A DNA stretch of 64,000 bases from Roseovarius nubinhibens ISM (GCF_000152625.1 NZ_CH724156.1:504966-568965); one strand, 5' to 3'; shown: positions 1 through 8,763, counted from the first letter of the stretch. The notes: a model not told the origin generated them from the letters alone. Translations and numbers: made by a program.

Positions 1-196
1 CCACTGCGGCGGGAATCTCTTCCAGACGGATTCCCCCCGGTTTGCCATGCATCGCCCAGACCACCATACCGCCCCCGACCACCAGCAAAACGGCCGCGAC
101 CCTTGGGGCGCGGCCTTCTGAAAACGCTGAAAAGATCGCTGGAATGGAGAGCACGACCATAACCAACCCCGTCACCAAGGCGATATCCGTGTTCAT
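1..196 (-). CDS. Small membrane protein, C-terminus cut by window edge
   Basis: An open frame reads from an ATG at 196 to the window edge, giving 65 visible residues beginning MNTDIALVTG. Residues about 5-22 and 33-49 are hydrophobic and look like two membrane helices separated by a short basic stretch (SEGRAPR). A strong ribosome-binding site (AAGGAGGG) lies just upstream. It begins 37 bases after the pyk stop on the same strand, so it is probably the second gene of a pyk operon. Similar short proteins follow pyk in other Rhodobacteraceae from memory, and some carry a misleading ribosomal-protein label. Function unknown. Confidence 0.7.
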   Translation of the reverse strand, partial: MNTDIALVTGLVMVVLSIPAIFSAFSEGRAPRVAAVLLVVGGGMVVWAMHGKPGGIRLEEIPAAV

Positions 197-233
197 GGGC
201 TGCCCTCCTTCACGTTGGACCCGGTGAACAAGA

Positions 234-1679
234 TTAACCCGGATCGGTCGAATAGATCAAACTTTCCTGACAAGGTGCCACGCGCAGGATATTCGTCGTT
301 CCCGGCACGTTGAACGGCACCCCGGCGGTCACCACGATCTGATCGAGCGCCTCGGCATAGCCCTCGGCCCGTGCCGCCCGCGCCGCATTCACCACCGCCA
401 GCTTGAACCGGGTGAGCTCTTCGGTCATCACGCAGTTCACCCCCCAGCTCAGCGCCAGCCGCCGCGCCGTGCCGCGCAGCGAGGTGAGCGCCATGATCGG
501 CACCCGCGGCCGTTCCCGCGCGGTCAAGAGCGCGGTCGTCCCCGATTGGGTGAAACAGCAGATGACCTTGATATCTGCCGTCTCGGCAATCTCACGCGCC
601 GCCGCCACGATGCCATCGGCCACCGTGTTGCGCTGCGCCTTGCGCGACGCCTCGATGATCTGTGTATAGGTCGGGTCGCCCTCGACCTCGCGCGCCACAT
701 TGTCCATGGTGCGCACCGCCTCGACCGGATAGCTGCCCGCCGCACTTTCTGCCGAGAGCATGATCGCATCCGCCCCTTCATAGATCGCCGTGGCCACATC
801 GCTCACCTCAGCGCGGGTCGGCATTGGGCTCTCGATCATCGACTCGAGCATCTGGGTCGCCACGATGACCGGTTTCGCCGCTGCCCGGCACGCCCGGACG
901 AGCCGTTTCTGGATCGGCGGCACATTCTGAACCGGAAGCTCGACCCCGAGATCGCCGCGCGCCACCATGATCCCGTCCGATGCGGCGAGGATACCGCTGA
1001 ACCGCTCCACCGCCGAGGGCTTTTCAATCTTCGACAGAATCGCCGCCCGCCCATTGGCAAGCTCGCGCGCCTCGGTCACATCCTCGGGCCGCTGCACGAA
1101 GCTGAGCGCGAGCCAATCCACCCCGAGCTGACAGACAAATTCGAGATCCTTGCGGTCCTTTTCTGACAGCGCCGCAAGCGGCAGCTCGACATCGGGCACG
1201 TTGACGCCCTTGCGGTCCGAAATCACCCCGCCGATGACCACCTCGCATTCGGCGAAATCCGCGCCGCACTCGCGCACCCGCAAACGGATCTTGCCGTCAT
1301 TGACCAAAAGATGCGCCCCCGGCTGCAGCGCCGCGAAAATCTCGGGATGCGGCAGGCAGACCCGGCTGCCATCGCCCTCTGCCTTATCGAGATCGAGCCG
1401 GAACGTCGCGCCTTGCGCCAACTCCTCCGGCCCGTTGCCAAAGGTCCCAACCCGGAGCTTTGGCCCCTGAAGATCGGCCAGAATGGCAATCGGGCTGTTG
1501 AGATCGCGCTCGACCTCGCGGATAATACGGTGTTTCTCGCGGATGCCAGCGTGGTCGCCATGGCTCATGTTGAGCCGGAACACATCCGCCCCCGCCTCAT
1601 GCAGGGCGCGGATGGTTTCATAGGTCTCGGAGGCGGGGCCAAGCGTGGCCACGATCTTGACATTGCGGTGTCGTCTCAT
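234..1679 (-). CDS. pyk: Pyruvate kinase
   Basis: Makes pyruvate and ATP from phosphoenolpyruvate and ADP in the cytoplasm, the last step of glycolysis and the Entner-Doudoroff route. The 481-residue product has normal family length. The N-terminus carries KIVATLGPAS and the substrate-site motif RLNMSHG (residues about 35-41). The catalytic segment containing SKIEKPSAVERF and MVARGDLGVE lies near residues 210-245, followed by the C-terminal allosteric-type domain. The ATG at 1679 sits directly before the conserved start of the barrel. A palindrome about 66 bases upstream resembles the CceR operator of Rhodobacter. A small membrane protein gene follows 37 bases downstream. Confidence 0.97.
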   Translation of the reverse strand: MRRHRNVKIVATLGPASETYETIRALHEAGADVFRLNMSHGDHAGIREKHRIIREVERDLNSPIAILADLQGPKLRVGTFGNGPEELAQGATFRLDLDKAEGDGSRVCLPHPEIFAALQPGAHLLVNDGKIRLRVRECGADFAECEVVIGGVISDRKGVNVPDVELPLAALSEKDRKDLEFVCQLGVDWLALSFVQRPEDVTEARELANGRAAILSKIEKPSAVERFSGILAASDGIMVARGDLGVELPVQNVPPIQKRLVRACRAAAKPVIVATQMLESMIESPMPTRAEVSDVATAIYEGADAIMLSAESAAGSYPVEAVRTMDNVAREVEGDPTYTQIIEASRKAQRNTVADGIVAAAREIAETADIKVICCFTQSGTTALLTARERPRVPIMALTSLRGTARRLALSWGVNCVMTEELTRFKLAVVNAARAARAEGYAEALDQIVVTAGVPFNVPGTTNILRVAPCQESLIYSTDPG

Positions 1680-1744
1680 GCGCGGGTCCTCTGTTCTGGG
1701 TCCGTCTTGATCTCAGGGCGGTGATGCCGTTGATCCCGTCATAC

Positions 1745-1758
1745 CGTTATCGCTAACA
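1745..1758 (-). promoter_or_regulatory. Candidate CceR-type operator before pyk
   Basis: On the pyk strand the sequence reads TGTTAGCGATAACG, a near-perfect inverted repeat about 66 bases upstream of the pyk ATG. It closely resembles the TGTTA(A/G)CG(T/C)TAACA type of site bound by CceR, the LacI-family regulator of central carbon genes in Rhodobacter sphaeroides. Two positions depart from full symmetry. The operator role is inferred from motif and location only. Confidence 0.5.
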
Positions 1759-1851
1759 TCATACCAGCCCTTTGTGACGGCGATTTGACCCCGGCCCGAT
1801 GTTGCACTTGTGCCCGCCGCACCGTAAAGCAAGGGCAAGGAACCACATCAC

Positions 1852-2592
1852 ATGCGTTTTGAACCCTACCATATCGACGGGGCCGACCGCCCTTCGCGCT
1901 GGCTTGTGACCTGCGATCACGCGGCCAATACCGTGCCCGATTTCGTCAATGGCGGCGATCTCGGCCTGCCGCCCGAAGACATGGCCCGCCATATCGCCTA
2001 TGATCCCGGCGCGCTTGGCGTGGCGCGGGCGCTGGCCGAGGCGCTGAACGGCCCGATGATCGGCTCCAATTTCTCGCGCCTGGTGATCGACCCGAACCGG
2101 GGCGAGGATGACCCGACCCTGCTGATGAAGCTCTATGATGGCTCGATCATCCCTGCCAACCGCCACGCTGGCCCGGTAGAACGCGAAACCCGGCTGACCC
2201 GGCTCTACCGCCCCTATCACGCGGCGCTGGCCGAACTTGCGGCGCGGCGCGACGACACGATCATCGTCTCGGTCCATAGCTTTACCCGACAACTGCGCGG
2301 CCGCCTGCCCCGGCCTTGGCATGTCGGCATCCTCTATGCCGATGACACCCGATTGACCGCGCCGCTGCTGGCCCGGCTTGGCAAAGAGGCAGACATCTGC
2401 ACCGGCGATAACGAGCCTTACACTGGCCGCCTGCCCGGCGATGCCATCGACCGCCACGCGCTGCGCCATGGCCGCCCGAACGCGCTCATCGAGCTGCGCA
2501 ACGATCTGATCGCCCATCACGAGGATCAGCTGCATTGGGCCAAGCGGCTCGCCCCGATGCTGCAAGAGGCGGCCGACATCGCTCGCGTCTGA
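1852..2592 (+). CDS. N-formylglutamate amidohydrolase family protein
   Basis: A 246-residue protein of the N-formylglutamate amidohydrolase family, which hydrolyses N-formylglutamate to glutamate and formate, the last step of one histidine-degradation route. Family landmarks are VTCDHAANTVP (residues 19-29), YDPGALGVARALAEAL, NFSRLVIDPNRG and SVHSFT. The hutF gene about 27 kb away makes N-formylglutamate, so this could be the matching hydrolase, but some family members act on other N-formyl or N-acyl amino acids. It leads a tight same-strand trio with a tautomerase-like gene 29 bases downstream and a DUF1244 gene. The ATG at 1852 follows a pyrimidine-poor leader with AAGGAA. Confidence 0.88.
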   Translation: MRFEPYHIDGADRPSRWLVTCDHAANTVPDFVNGGDLGLPPEDMARHIAYDPGALGVARALAEALNGPMIGSNFSRLVIDPNRGEDDPTLLMKLYDGSIIPANRHAGPVERETRLTRLYRPYHAALAELAARRDDTIIVSVHSFTRQLRGRLPRPWHVGILYADDTRLTAPLLARLGKEADICTGDNEPYTGRLPGDAIDRHALRHGRPNALIELRNDLIAHHEDQLHWAKRLAPMLQEAADIARV

Positions 2593-2621
2593 ACCGCGCC
2601 ATTCCAAAGGAGGAGACCACC

Positions 2622-2963
2622 ATGCCCCATATCGTCATCGAACATTCCAAGGGGCTGGATCAGTCCCACGACCTGCAGGCGCTTTGCGACACGCTCTGGC
2701 AGGCCTTCGCCGAACACCGCTCGGTGAGCGCCCCGGACACCGTCCGCGTGCGCACCATCGCGGCTACCGCCTCGCGCATCGGCGTCGCGCCGCAGACCTT
2801 CGCCGCCGCGACCCTGCTGCTCTTGCCCGGGCGCGACGAAGACACCCGCGCCGAGCTGGCCCAGATGACGCTCGACGCGTTGCAAACCGCGCTGCCCGAT
2901 GTCGGAAGCCTGACGGTGCGGCTCGACGACTTGAACCCGCCCTATCTCAAACGCATGTTGTAA
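2622..2963 (+). CDS. 5-carboxymethyl-2-hydroxymuconate isomerase-like protein
   Basis: A 113-residue member of the CHMI branch of the tautomerase superfamily. The mature protein would start with Pro (MPHIVIEHS), the catalytic base in this superfamily. In the type enzyme it isomerises 5-carboxymethyl-2-hydroxymuconate in homoprotocatechuate breakdown. No other gene of that pathway is nearby, so the substrate is unknown. The frame is open further upstream, but the ATG at 2622 is chosen because it has a clear AAAGGAGGAG ribosome-binding site and gives the N-terminal proline. It lies between the amidohydrolase and the DUF1244 gene in an apparent operon. Confidence 0.8.
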   Translation: MPHIVIEHSKGLDQSHDLQALCDTLWQAFAEHRSVSAPDTVRVRTIAATASRIGVAPQTFAAATLLLLPGRDEDTRAELAQMTLDALQTALPDVGSLTVRLDDLNPPYLKRML

Positions 2964-2980
2964 GGCAAAGGAGACCCAAA

Positions 2981-3283
2981 ATGGATGATCAGACCCGGAT
3001 CGAGCTTGAGGCCGCAGCCTTTCGCCGCCTGCAACAGCACCTGATGCAAGAGCGCACCGATGTGCAAAACATCGACATGATGAACCTCGCAGGCTTCTGC
3101 CGCAATTGCCTGAGCCGCTGGTATCAAGAGGCCGCCAATGAGCGCGGCATCGACATGGACAAGACCGAGGCGCGCGAGATTTTCTACGGGATGAGCATGG
3201 ACGAGTGGAAGGCCAAGTATCAGACCGAGGCCAGCCCCGACCAACAGGCGGCGTTTGAGGTCAGCCACAAGACCGCCGGTTGA
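2981..3283 (+). CDS. DUF1244 family protein
   Basis: A 100-residue protein of the DUF1244 family, conserved in proteobacteria and of unknown function. A CxxC pair (C40 and C43 in FCRNCLSRWY) and the helix-rich composition (EAREIFYGMSMDEWKAKY) are family features. The ATG at 2981 follows AAAGGAG by a good spacing and lies 17 bases after the preceding stop, indicating co-transcription with the amidohydrolase and tautomerase-like genes. A GC-rich hairpin follows the stop codon, which would make this the last gene of the operon. Confidence 0.85.
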   Translation: MDDQTRIELEAAAFRRLQQHLMQERTDVQNIDMMNLAGFCRNCLSRWYQEAANERGIDMDKTEAREIFYGMSMDEWKAKYQTEASPDQQAAFEVSHKTAG

Positions 3284-3291
3284 ACATGGAT

Positions 3292-3315
3292 GCGGCGGCC
3301 TGATCGGGCCGCCGC
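3292..3315 (+). terminator. Hairpin terminator after the DUF1244 gene
   Basis: A perfect 9-10 bp stem (GCGGCGGCC paired with GGCCGCCGC around TGATC/G) lies 8 bases after the stop and is followed by TCTGTTATT. The U-tract is imperfect, so this is a probable rather than certain intrinsic terminator. Confidence 0.6.
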
Positions 3316-3399
3316 TCTGTTATTCGCGGTCAGGCAGCCGCCGGGCTATGCTTGCGCCGCGACAATCTTGGCCTAAAAAACGAAACCTGAAAAATTAGA

Positions 3400-3427
3400 A
3401 AAGGCCCGCAGCACGCCGCAGGCCTTT
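3400..3427 (-). terminator. Intrinsic terminator of mscL
   Basis: On the minus strand AAAGGCC and GGCCTTT flank a loop that can itself pair (TGCGGC/GCTGCG), followed by TTTTCTAATTTTT. It lies 21 bases beyond the mscL stop and has the stem plus U-tract expected of a Rho-independent terminator. Confidence 0.8.
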
Positions 3428-3447
3428 CCCCGATCTCGAGACCGCGC

Positions 3448-3864
3448 TTACTTCTTCAGCGAGTCACGGATTTCCATCAGGATATCAAGCTCGCTCGGGC
3501 CGGGATCTGCCTCGGGCTCGGGCGCGGCTTCTTCCTTCGCTTTGACGCGGTTCACGGCCTTGACCAGCATGAACACCACAAAGGCGATGATCAGGAAGTT
3601 GATGATCGCCATGATAAAGCGACCGATGGCAAAGACCGCGGCACCTGCCTCTTCTGCATCGGCGAGGGTGGCGTATTCGCCGCCATCGAGAACGATGAAG
3701 AGCTCTTTGAAATCGATCCCGCCGAGAAAGAGGCCGATGATCGGGTTGATGAGATCCGCCACAAGCGAGCTCACAATCGCGGTGAAGGCGGCGCCGATGA
3801 TGATACCAACGGCCATGTCCATGACATTGCCCTTGGCAATGAAATCCTTGAATTCTTGAACCAT
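3448..3864 (-). CDS. mscL: Large-conductance mechanosensitive channel
   Basis: Forms the homopentameric inner-membrane pore that opens under extreme tension to release solutes during hypo-osmotic shock. The 138-residue product has the amphipathic N-terminal helix ([13 protein letters not shown]), TM1 around residues 15-45 with the pore-lining [16 protein letters not shown], a periplasmic loop, TM2 around residues 75-100 and a charged C-terminal helix ending in [13 protein letters not shown]. The ATG at 3864 gives the canonical start. A 16-bp palindrome lies 39 bases upstream and an intrinsic terminator follows the gene, so mscL appears to be monocistronic. Confidence 0.96.
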   Translation of the reverse strand: MVQEFKDFIAKGNVMDMAVGIIIGAAFTAIVSSLVADLINPIIGLFLGGIDFKELFIVLDGGEYATLADAEEAGAAVFAIGRFIMAIINFLIIAFVVFMLVKAVNRVKAKEEAAPEPEADPGPSELDILMEIRDSLKK

Positions 3865-3902
3865 GCTATTTCCCTTGTCCCTTGGCGTGTCCCGCCATTG
3901 TT

Positions 3903-3918
3903 TAGATACTAGTATCTA
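3903..3918. promoter_or_regulatory. Perfect 16-bp palindrome upstream of mscL
   Basis: TAGATACTAGTATCTA is perfectly self-complementary and lies between the divergent mscL (start 3864) and DMT-transporter gene (start about 4106). Its length and symmetry suit a dimeric regulator. The regulator is not identifiable from the sequence. Confidence 0.5.
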
Positions 3919-4105
3919 TGCGTGAAACAATGACATCAATTCAGGGGAAAATAGCGCAGAAGCTCCCTATTCAGGGCCGAAACGCGCGTTTTTGCGCCTT
4001 GGGATGGCATTATTTCGACGTCTAGCGGTTTTTCATCAGTCAAAGCCTGCGATCTCGGTCATGATACTGACAGTGATTGGCAGGGTATTGGTATCTCTTA
4101 GTTAC

Positions 4106-4978
4106 ATGAAACATGACACGTATTTCGCTGGCCTCCTCTTGATGCTGGGATCTGCCCTGCTCTTTTCGACAGCCGGTATCTTCACCAAAGCAGTCGAGGC
4201 CTCGGGCTGGGAAGTGATCTTCTGGCGGGCGTTCTTCAGTGCGATTTTGACCGCAGCAATCATCCTCTGGCGGGGCCGCTGGCAGGCCGAGGTGACGCGC
4301 ATGGGCCGGCGCGGCCTCTTGGCGGCGGTGATTGGCGCCTGTGGCACGGCGGCCTTTCTCAGCGCATTCAAGCTGACCGGAGTGGCCAATGTGGCGCTGA
4401 TCTATTCGGCGACGCCGCTCGTCGCGGCGCTGCTCGCCTGGGTTCTCTTGCGCGAAGCGCCGGGGATGACGATGCTGGCGGGGGCGGCGCTTGGCATTGT
4501 GGGGATCCTAGCCATCCTTGCCGGGTCGCTGGGCGAGCTTAGCCTGATCGGCGATCTGCTCGCGCTGGTGATGGCGCTGTCGCTCGCGCTGCTCTTCGTG
4601 CTCTACCGGGCCTGGCCTGCGACGCCCTCGATGGGGCCAATGGCCCTGTCTTGCGTGCTCTTGCTGCCGGTGGCGGCGTGGCTCTCTGAACCGAGCCAGA
4701 CGCCGCTCGGCGAAATCGCCCTGATGGCCTGTTTCGGGCTGGTCTTTGCGGCGGCCTCGGTGATGATGTTCGAGGCCGCCAAGCGCATGCCCTCAGGACA
4801 GGCCGGGCTGATCAGCACCAGCGAGACGCCCTTTGCCATCCTGCTGGCCTGGCTCATTCTGAACGAAGTGCCGATGCTCGCCACCTTAATCGGGGGCGCG
4901 CTCGTGATGACGGGGGTTCTGCTGGGAAGCCTGCCGGGCAAACGTGCTCAGCCGGGCAGCGAACCGTCCATCACATAG
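4106..4978 (+). CDS. DMT-superfamily (EamA) transporter
   Basis: A predicted ten-helix inner-membrane exporter of the drug/metabolite transporter superfamily, with two EamA repeats (residues about 8-140 and 150-282). Typical segments are MLGSALLFSTAGIFTKAVEA in helix 1 and AGLISTSETPFAILLAWL near the end. The frame is open back to 3992, but the ATG at 4106 places helix 1 at the N-terminus as in most relatives; the start is uncertain because neither candidate has a good ribosome-binding site. The substrate cannot be predicted. Its last 31 bases overlap the convergent YtoQ gene. Confidence 0.85.
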   Translation: MKHDTYFAGLLLMLGSALLFSTAGIFTKAVEASGWEVIFWRAFFSAILTAAIILWRGRWQAEVTRMGRRGLLAAVIGACGTAAFLSAFKLTGVANVALIYSATPLVAALLAWVLLREAPGMTMLAGAALGIVGILAILAGSLGELSLIGDLLALVMALSLALLFVLYRAWPATPSMGPMALSCVLLLPVAAWLSEPSQTPLGEIALMACFGLVFAAASVMMFEAAKRMPSGQAGLISTSETPFAILLAWLILNEVPMLATLIGGALVMTGVLLGSLPGKRAQPGSEPSIT

Positions 4979-5394
4979 CGCAGGATTTGCACCACCTCTT
5001 CGGGGCTGCGCGCCACGGCGAGGGCGGCGGCATCCACCTCTTTGAGCGCGTGATCATGCTCGGGCGGCTGCAGGATGATGAGCGATTTGCCAAGCGCCGC
5101 GGCATAGCCCGCGTCAAAGGCCGCGTTCCACTGCTTGTACTTGTCGCCAAAGCGCACGACGACCACATCCGCGTCACCGATGCCCTTGCGGGTGCGGATC
5201 GCGTTGACCATCGCGCCTTTGTGGTCATGCCAGTATTTATTCTCCTCGGCCCCGAGGATCGCGACACCGCAATCGTCGCTGGCCGCGTGATCGGTGACCG
5301 GCGCGGAAAAGGCGATGTCGAGCCCCGCCGCGCCATCGGTGATCTGATCGCGCCAATCGGTGTGGATTTCACCGGAGAGATAAACCTTGAGCAT
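4948..5394 (-). CDS. YtoQ family protein
   Basis: A 148-residue protein of the YtoQ family, of unknown function, recognised by MLKVYLSGEIHTDWRD at the start, by a central GDADVVVVRFGDKYKQWNAA segment and by LIILQPPEHDHALKEVDAAA. The fold is probably Rossmann-like, related in appearance to nucleoside 2-deoxyribosyltransferases, but no activity can be assigned. It starts 23 bases after the pheT stop on the same strand and is probably co-transcribed with pheT. Its 3' end overlaps the converging DMT transporter gene. Confidence 0.85.
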   Translation of the reverse strand: MLKVYLSGEIHTDWRDQITDGAAGLDIAFSAPVTDHAASDDCGVAILGAEENKYWHDHKGAMVNAIRTRKGIGDADVVVVRFGDKYKQWNAAFDAGYAAALGKSLIILQPPEHDHALKEVDAAALAVARSPEEVVQILRYVMDGSLPG

Positions 5395-5417
5395 CTGAGC
5401 CTCCTCGTTGATCCGAC

Positions 5418-7817
5418 TTAGCCGCGCAGGCTGCCGCCGGTGGCCTTGGTGACCTTTTCGACGATCTTCGCGCTCACCGCCTCGATATCCGCTTCCTTGA
5501 GCGTCGCATCGGTGGGTTGCAGGCGCACGGTGATCGCAAGGCTCTTCTTGCCCTCGCCGAGGCTGCCGCCGATGAATTCGTCAAAGACGCGCACATCTTC
5601 GATGAGCACCTTGTCCGCCCCGGCCGCCGCGTTGACCAGCGTCAGCGCCTCGACCTCGGCATCCACCACGAAGGCGAAATCGCGTTCCACCGCCTGCAGG
5701 TCGCTGACGGTGAGCGCCCCGCGCGTGGCCGAGGCGTTGCGCGGCAGCGGGATCTCTGCGGGCCAGAGGGTAAAGCCCACCACCGGGCCTTTGACGTCGA
5801 GCGCCTGAAGCACTTTGGGATGCAGCTCGCCAAAGACGCCAAGCGCCTTTTTCGGGCCGAGGCAAATCCGGCCATGACGGCCCGGGTGCCACCAGCTCTC
5901 GCCGCCGCGCAGGATCTGCACCTTGGCGGGCGCACCGATGGCCGAGAGCACCGCCTCGGCATCGGCCTTGGCGTCAAAGAGATCGACCGGCCGGCTCGCG
6001 CCATGCACATCCTTGGGACCTGTGCGACCGACGAGGATGCCCGAGACCATCAGATGCTGATCGCCGGGCTCGCCGCCGTGGAACGCATGACCCACCTCAA
6101 AGAGCGCCATATCCATCTGACCGCGCGCCTGATTGCGCGCCGCCGCCTGCAACAGCCCGGGCAACAGCGCGGGGCGCAGATGGCTCATATCGGCGCTGAT
6201 CGGGTTGGCCAGCATCGTGGCATCATCGCCGCCCCCGAAGAGCTCGGCACTGGCGCGGTCGATGAAACTATAGGTGACGCATTCATTATAGCCGAGCGCC
6301 GCCGCCGTGCGCCGCGCGATCTGCTCGCGTTTTTGCAGGGGCGACAGGATCTGTTTCGGCACGCCCGATTGGATGCGCGGCAGCGGAATGCCCTTGAGCT
6401 TGGTCAGCGAGGCAACACGCGCCACCTCTTCCACCAGATCGGCCTCGCCCTGCACATCGGGGCGCCAGCTCGGCACATGGGCCATGCTGCCTTCCATGCG
6501 GAAGCCGAGCGCGGTGAGGGTCTGGCGCTGTTCGCTCTCAGGAATGGCCATACCGACGAGCGATTGCACCCGCTCGGGGTCAAGCTTGTAGGCGCGCGCC
6601 ACATCCGGCACCTCGCCCGCCACGACCAGCTCGGACGGCTCGCCGCCACAAAGGTCGAGGATCATCTGCGTCGCAAGCTCGATCGCCGGCATGTTGAAGG
6701 CCGGATCAATGCCGCGCTCGTTGCGATAGCGCGCATCGGAATTGATCTTGAGCGCGCGGCCCGTCTCGGCGATCTGGACATGGTCCCAGACGGCGGCCTC
6801 GAGGAAGACATTGGTCGTCTCCTCGGTGCAGCCGGTGGCCAGCCCGCCCATGATGCCGCCAATGCTCTCGACGCCCTTGTCGTCGGAGATGACGACCTGA
6901 CCGGCGCTGAACGTGTATTCCTTCTCATCGAGACCGACGAGCGTTTCACCACCCTGCGCACGATGCACGCGCAGATCGCCCGACACCTTGTCAGCGTCGA
7001 ACACATGCAGCGGGCGGTTGCGGTCGAAGGTGAAGAAATTGGTGATGTCGACCAGCGCCGAAATCGGCCGCAGCCCGATCGCCTTGAGCCGCGCCTGAAG
7101 CCACTCCGGGCTCGGCCCGTTCTTGACACCGCGGATCAGCCGCCCGGCAAAGACTTCGCAGCCCTTGGTGCGCGCGTCCTCATCAATGATGACCTTGATC
7201 GGGCTCTCGAATGCGCCCTCGATGCTGGCCTCCGGCGCGGGCTTCATCTTGCCCAGACCGCGTGCCGCTAGGTCGAGCGCCACGCCGCGCACACCGCAGG
7301 CATCGGGGCGGTTCGGGGTGATGGCAATGTCGATCACCGGGTCGACCTTGGCCGGATCATGCGCCGCAAGCCAATCGATGAACCGTTCGCCCACCTCGCC
7401 TGACGGCAGTTCGATGATCCCGTCATGCTCTTCCGAGAGCTCCATTTCGCGCTCGGAACACATCATGCCAAAGCTCTCGACGCCGCGGATCTTGCCGACG
7501 CCGATGGTGGTGTCGATGCCGGGGACATAGACGCCGGGCTTGGCCACCACCACGGTGATGCCGGCCCGCGCATTGGGCGCGCCACAGATGATCTGGGTCA
7601 TGCCCTCGTCGGTCTCGACCTGACAGATGTTGAGTCGGTCCGCATCGGGATGCTTTTCCGCCTCTTTCACCTTGCCGATGGTAAACTCCGACAGCCGGTC
7701 CGCCGGGTTGACGATCTCTTCGACCTCGAGCCCCAGATCGGTGAGCGCCTCCGCGATCTCCTCGACCGAAGCGGTGGTTTCCAGATGTTCCTTGAGCCAG
7801 GACAGGGTGAATTTCAT
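5418..7817 (-). CDS. pheT: Phenylalanine-tRNA ligase beta subunit
   Basis: The beta subunit of the heterotetrameric enzyme that charges tRNA-Phe. The 799-residue length is normal. It shows the N-terminal MKFTLSWLKEHLETTASVEE, an EMAP-like tRNA-binding domain (residues about 40-150, with VKEAEKHPDADRLNICQVET), the B3/B4 editing region, the B5 and core domains, and the C-terminal ferredoxin-fold anticodon-binding domain starting around AVERDFAFVVD. The partner pheS is not adjacent: upstream lies the terminator of the pet operon. pheT is therefore transcribed apart from pheS here, probably together with the downstream ytoQ-like gene. Confidence 0.97.
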   Translation of the reverse strand: MKFTLSWLKEHLETTASVEEIAEALTDLGLEVEEIVNPADRLSEFTIGKVKEAEKHPDADRLNICQVETDEGMTQIICGAPNARAGITVVVAKPGVYVPGIDTTIGVGKIRGVESFGMMCSEREMELSEEHDGIIELPSGEVGERFIDWLAAHDPAKVDPVIDIAITPNRPDACGVRGVALDLAARGLGKMKPAPEASIEGAFESPIKVIIDEDARTKGCEVFAGRLIRGVKNGPSPEWLQARLKAIGLRPISALVDITNFFTFDRNRPLHVFDADKVSGDLRVHRAQGGETLVGLDEKEYTFSAGQVVISDDKGVESIGGIMGGLATGCTEETTNVFLEAAVWDHVQIAETGRALKINSDARYRNERGIDPAFNMPAIELATQMILDLCGGEPSELVVAGEVPDVARAYKLDPERVQSLVGMAIPESEQRQTLTALGFRMEGSMAHVPSWRPDVQGEADLVEEVARVASLTKLKGIPLPRIQSGVPKQILSPLQKREQIARRTAAALGYNECVTYSFIDRASAELFGGGDDATMLANPISADMSHLRPALLPGLLQAAARNQARGQMDMALFEVGHAFHGGEPGDQHLMVSGILVGRTGPKDVHGASRPVDLFDAKADAEAVLSAIGAPAKVQILRGGESWWHPGRHGRICLGPKKALGVFGELHPKVLQALDVKGPVVGFTLWPAEIPLPRNASATRGALTVSDLQAVERDFAFVVDAEVEALTLVNAAAGADKVLIEDVRVFDEFIGGSLGEGKKSLAITVRLQPTDATLKEADIEAVSAKIVEKVTKATGGSLRG

Positions 7818-7920
7818 GTCGCGTCATCCACAGGTGAAATGCAGTCCCGCGCCATGTACCGGATAAGCGGGCCAAGCGAAAGGGCACTTTGCGCCGCGCC
7901 CTGCCCTCGTCCGCAACGAA

Positions 7921-7952
7921 AAACCCCCGCCGGATTGCTCGGGCGGGGGTTT
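7921..7952 (-). terminator. Intrinsic terminator of the petABC operon
   Basis: On the minus strand AAACCCCCGCCCG and GGCGGGGGTTT form a strong stem around a short loop, followed by TTCGTTGC. It lies 23 bases past the petC stop and separates the pet operon from pheT. Confidence 0.8.
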
Positions 7953-7974
7953 GTCATTTGGCGAGGAACCGCGA

Positions 7975-8763
7975 TCAGGCTTTGGACTTGCCTTTGATCG
8001 GGGCCCAGATCCGCTTGTTCGTGAGATAGAGCAGCGCCGACAGCAGAACCAGCAGGATAACCCCGGCCATACCGGCCTGTTTGCGGGCCATCATCTTGGG
8101 CTCGGCGGTCCACATCAGGAAGGCCGCGGTATCTTCGGACATGTGATGCAGCGAGTTGTCATGCTCGTCGTCGAAATCCACCATCCCGTCTTCGAGCGGC
8201 GGTGCCATGGCGATCCAGCCCCCCGGGAAGGCGCTGTTTTCATAGAGCGTGACGCCCGCTTCTTCCTTGGTCTTGCCGGTATAGCCGGTCAGGATCGCGG
8301 TGATGTACTCCGGACCACCCATGCCCTTGAAGAGCTGGTTGATACCGGTGCCCGCGGGGCCGTGAAACCCGGCGCGTGCCTTGGCCATCAGGCTCAGGTC
8401 AGGCGCGTTGTCGAGGCTCGAGCCCGGGAAGTGATCCGACGATTTGGCCGTGCGGAAATCATCCAGCTCGGGATCGAAAACTTCAAAGTTCTGGGCGTAG
8501 GCGCGCACCTGATCTGCCGAGAAATGCGGACCGCCCTCGTCTGCCAGCGTGCGCAGCGGCACGTAGCGGAGACCGTGACAGGCCGAGCAAACCTCGGTGT
8601 AGACCTTGAGACCACGCTGAAGCTGGTTCTGGTCGAATTTGCCGAACGGCCCCTCGAAGGAGAAATCCACGTCGTGAATTTCGCCACCGGCGCCTGCGGC
8701 AGATGCCGCACCCGCCGAAAGGGTCAGGGCCGACAGGGCAGCAATGCAGAGAGTCTTGAACAT
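7975..8763 (-). CDS. petC: Cytochrome c1 of the bc1 complex
   Basis: The haem-c subunit of ubiquinol-cytochrome c oxidoreductase, passing electrons from the Rieske protein to soluble cytochrome c in the periplasm. The 262-residue precursor has a signal peptide (residues 1 to about 22, ending in ASAAG), the haem-binding CSACH motif at residues 59-63, and a C-terminal membrane anchor ([14 protein letters not shown]) before a basic tail. The frame extends upstream of 8763, but this ATG has a good AAAGGA site and begins the signal peptide. It is the last gene of petABC, 16 bases after petB, and is followed by an intrinsic terminator. Confidence 0.96.
   Translation of the reverse strand: MFKTLCIAALSALTLSAGAASAAGAGGEIHDVDFSFEGPFGKFDQNQLQRGLKVYTEVCSACHGLRYVPLRTLADEGGPHFSADQVRAYAQNFEVFDPELDDFRTAKSSDHFPGSSLDNAPDLSLMAKARAGFHGPAGTGINQLFKGMGGPEYITAILTGYTGKTKEEAGVTLYENSAFPGGWIAMAPPLEDGMVDFDDEHDNSLHHMSEDTAAFLMWTAEPKMMARKQAGMAGVILLVLLSALLYLTNKRIWAPIKGKSKA

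Noticed and set aside
4948..4978. Frameshift or fusion at the DMT transporter/YtoQ junction
   Set aside because: The two genes simply converge and overlap by 31 bases; both C-termini look complete.
5517..7271. Long open frame on the strand opposite pheT
   Set aside because: It is fully antisense to a certain gene and rich in Arg, His and Gln, the usual shadow of high-G+C coding DNA. Similar long shadows opposite the two FAD/GcvT genes (17126-19519 and 23453-25990) were dropped for the same reason.
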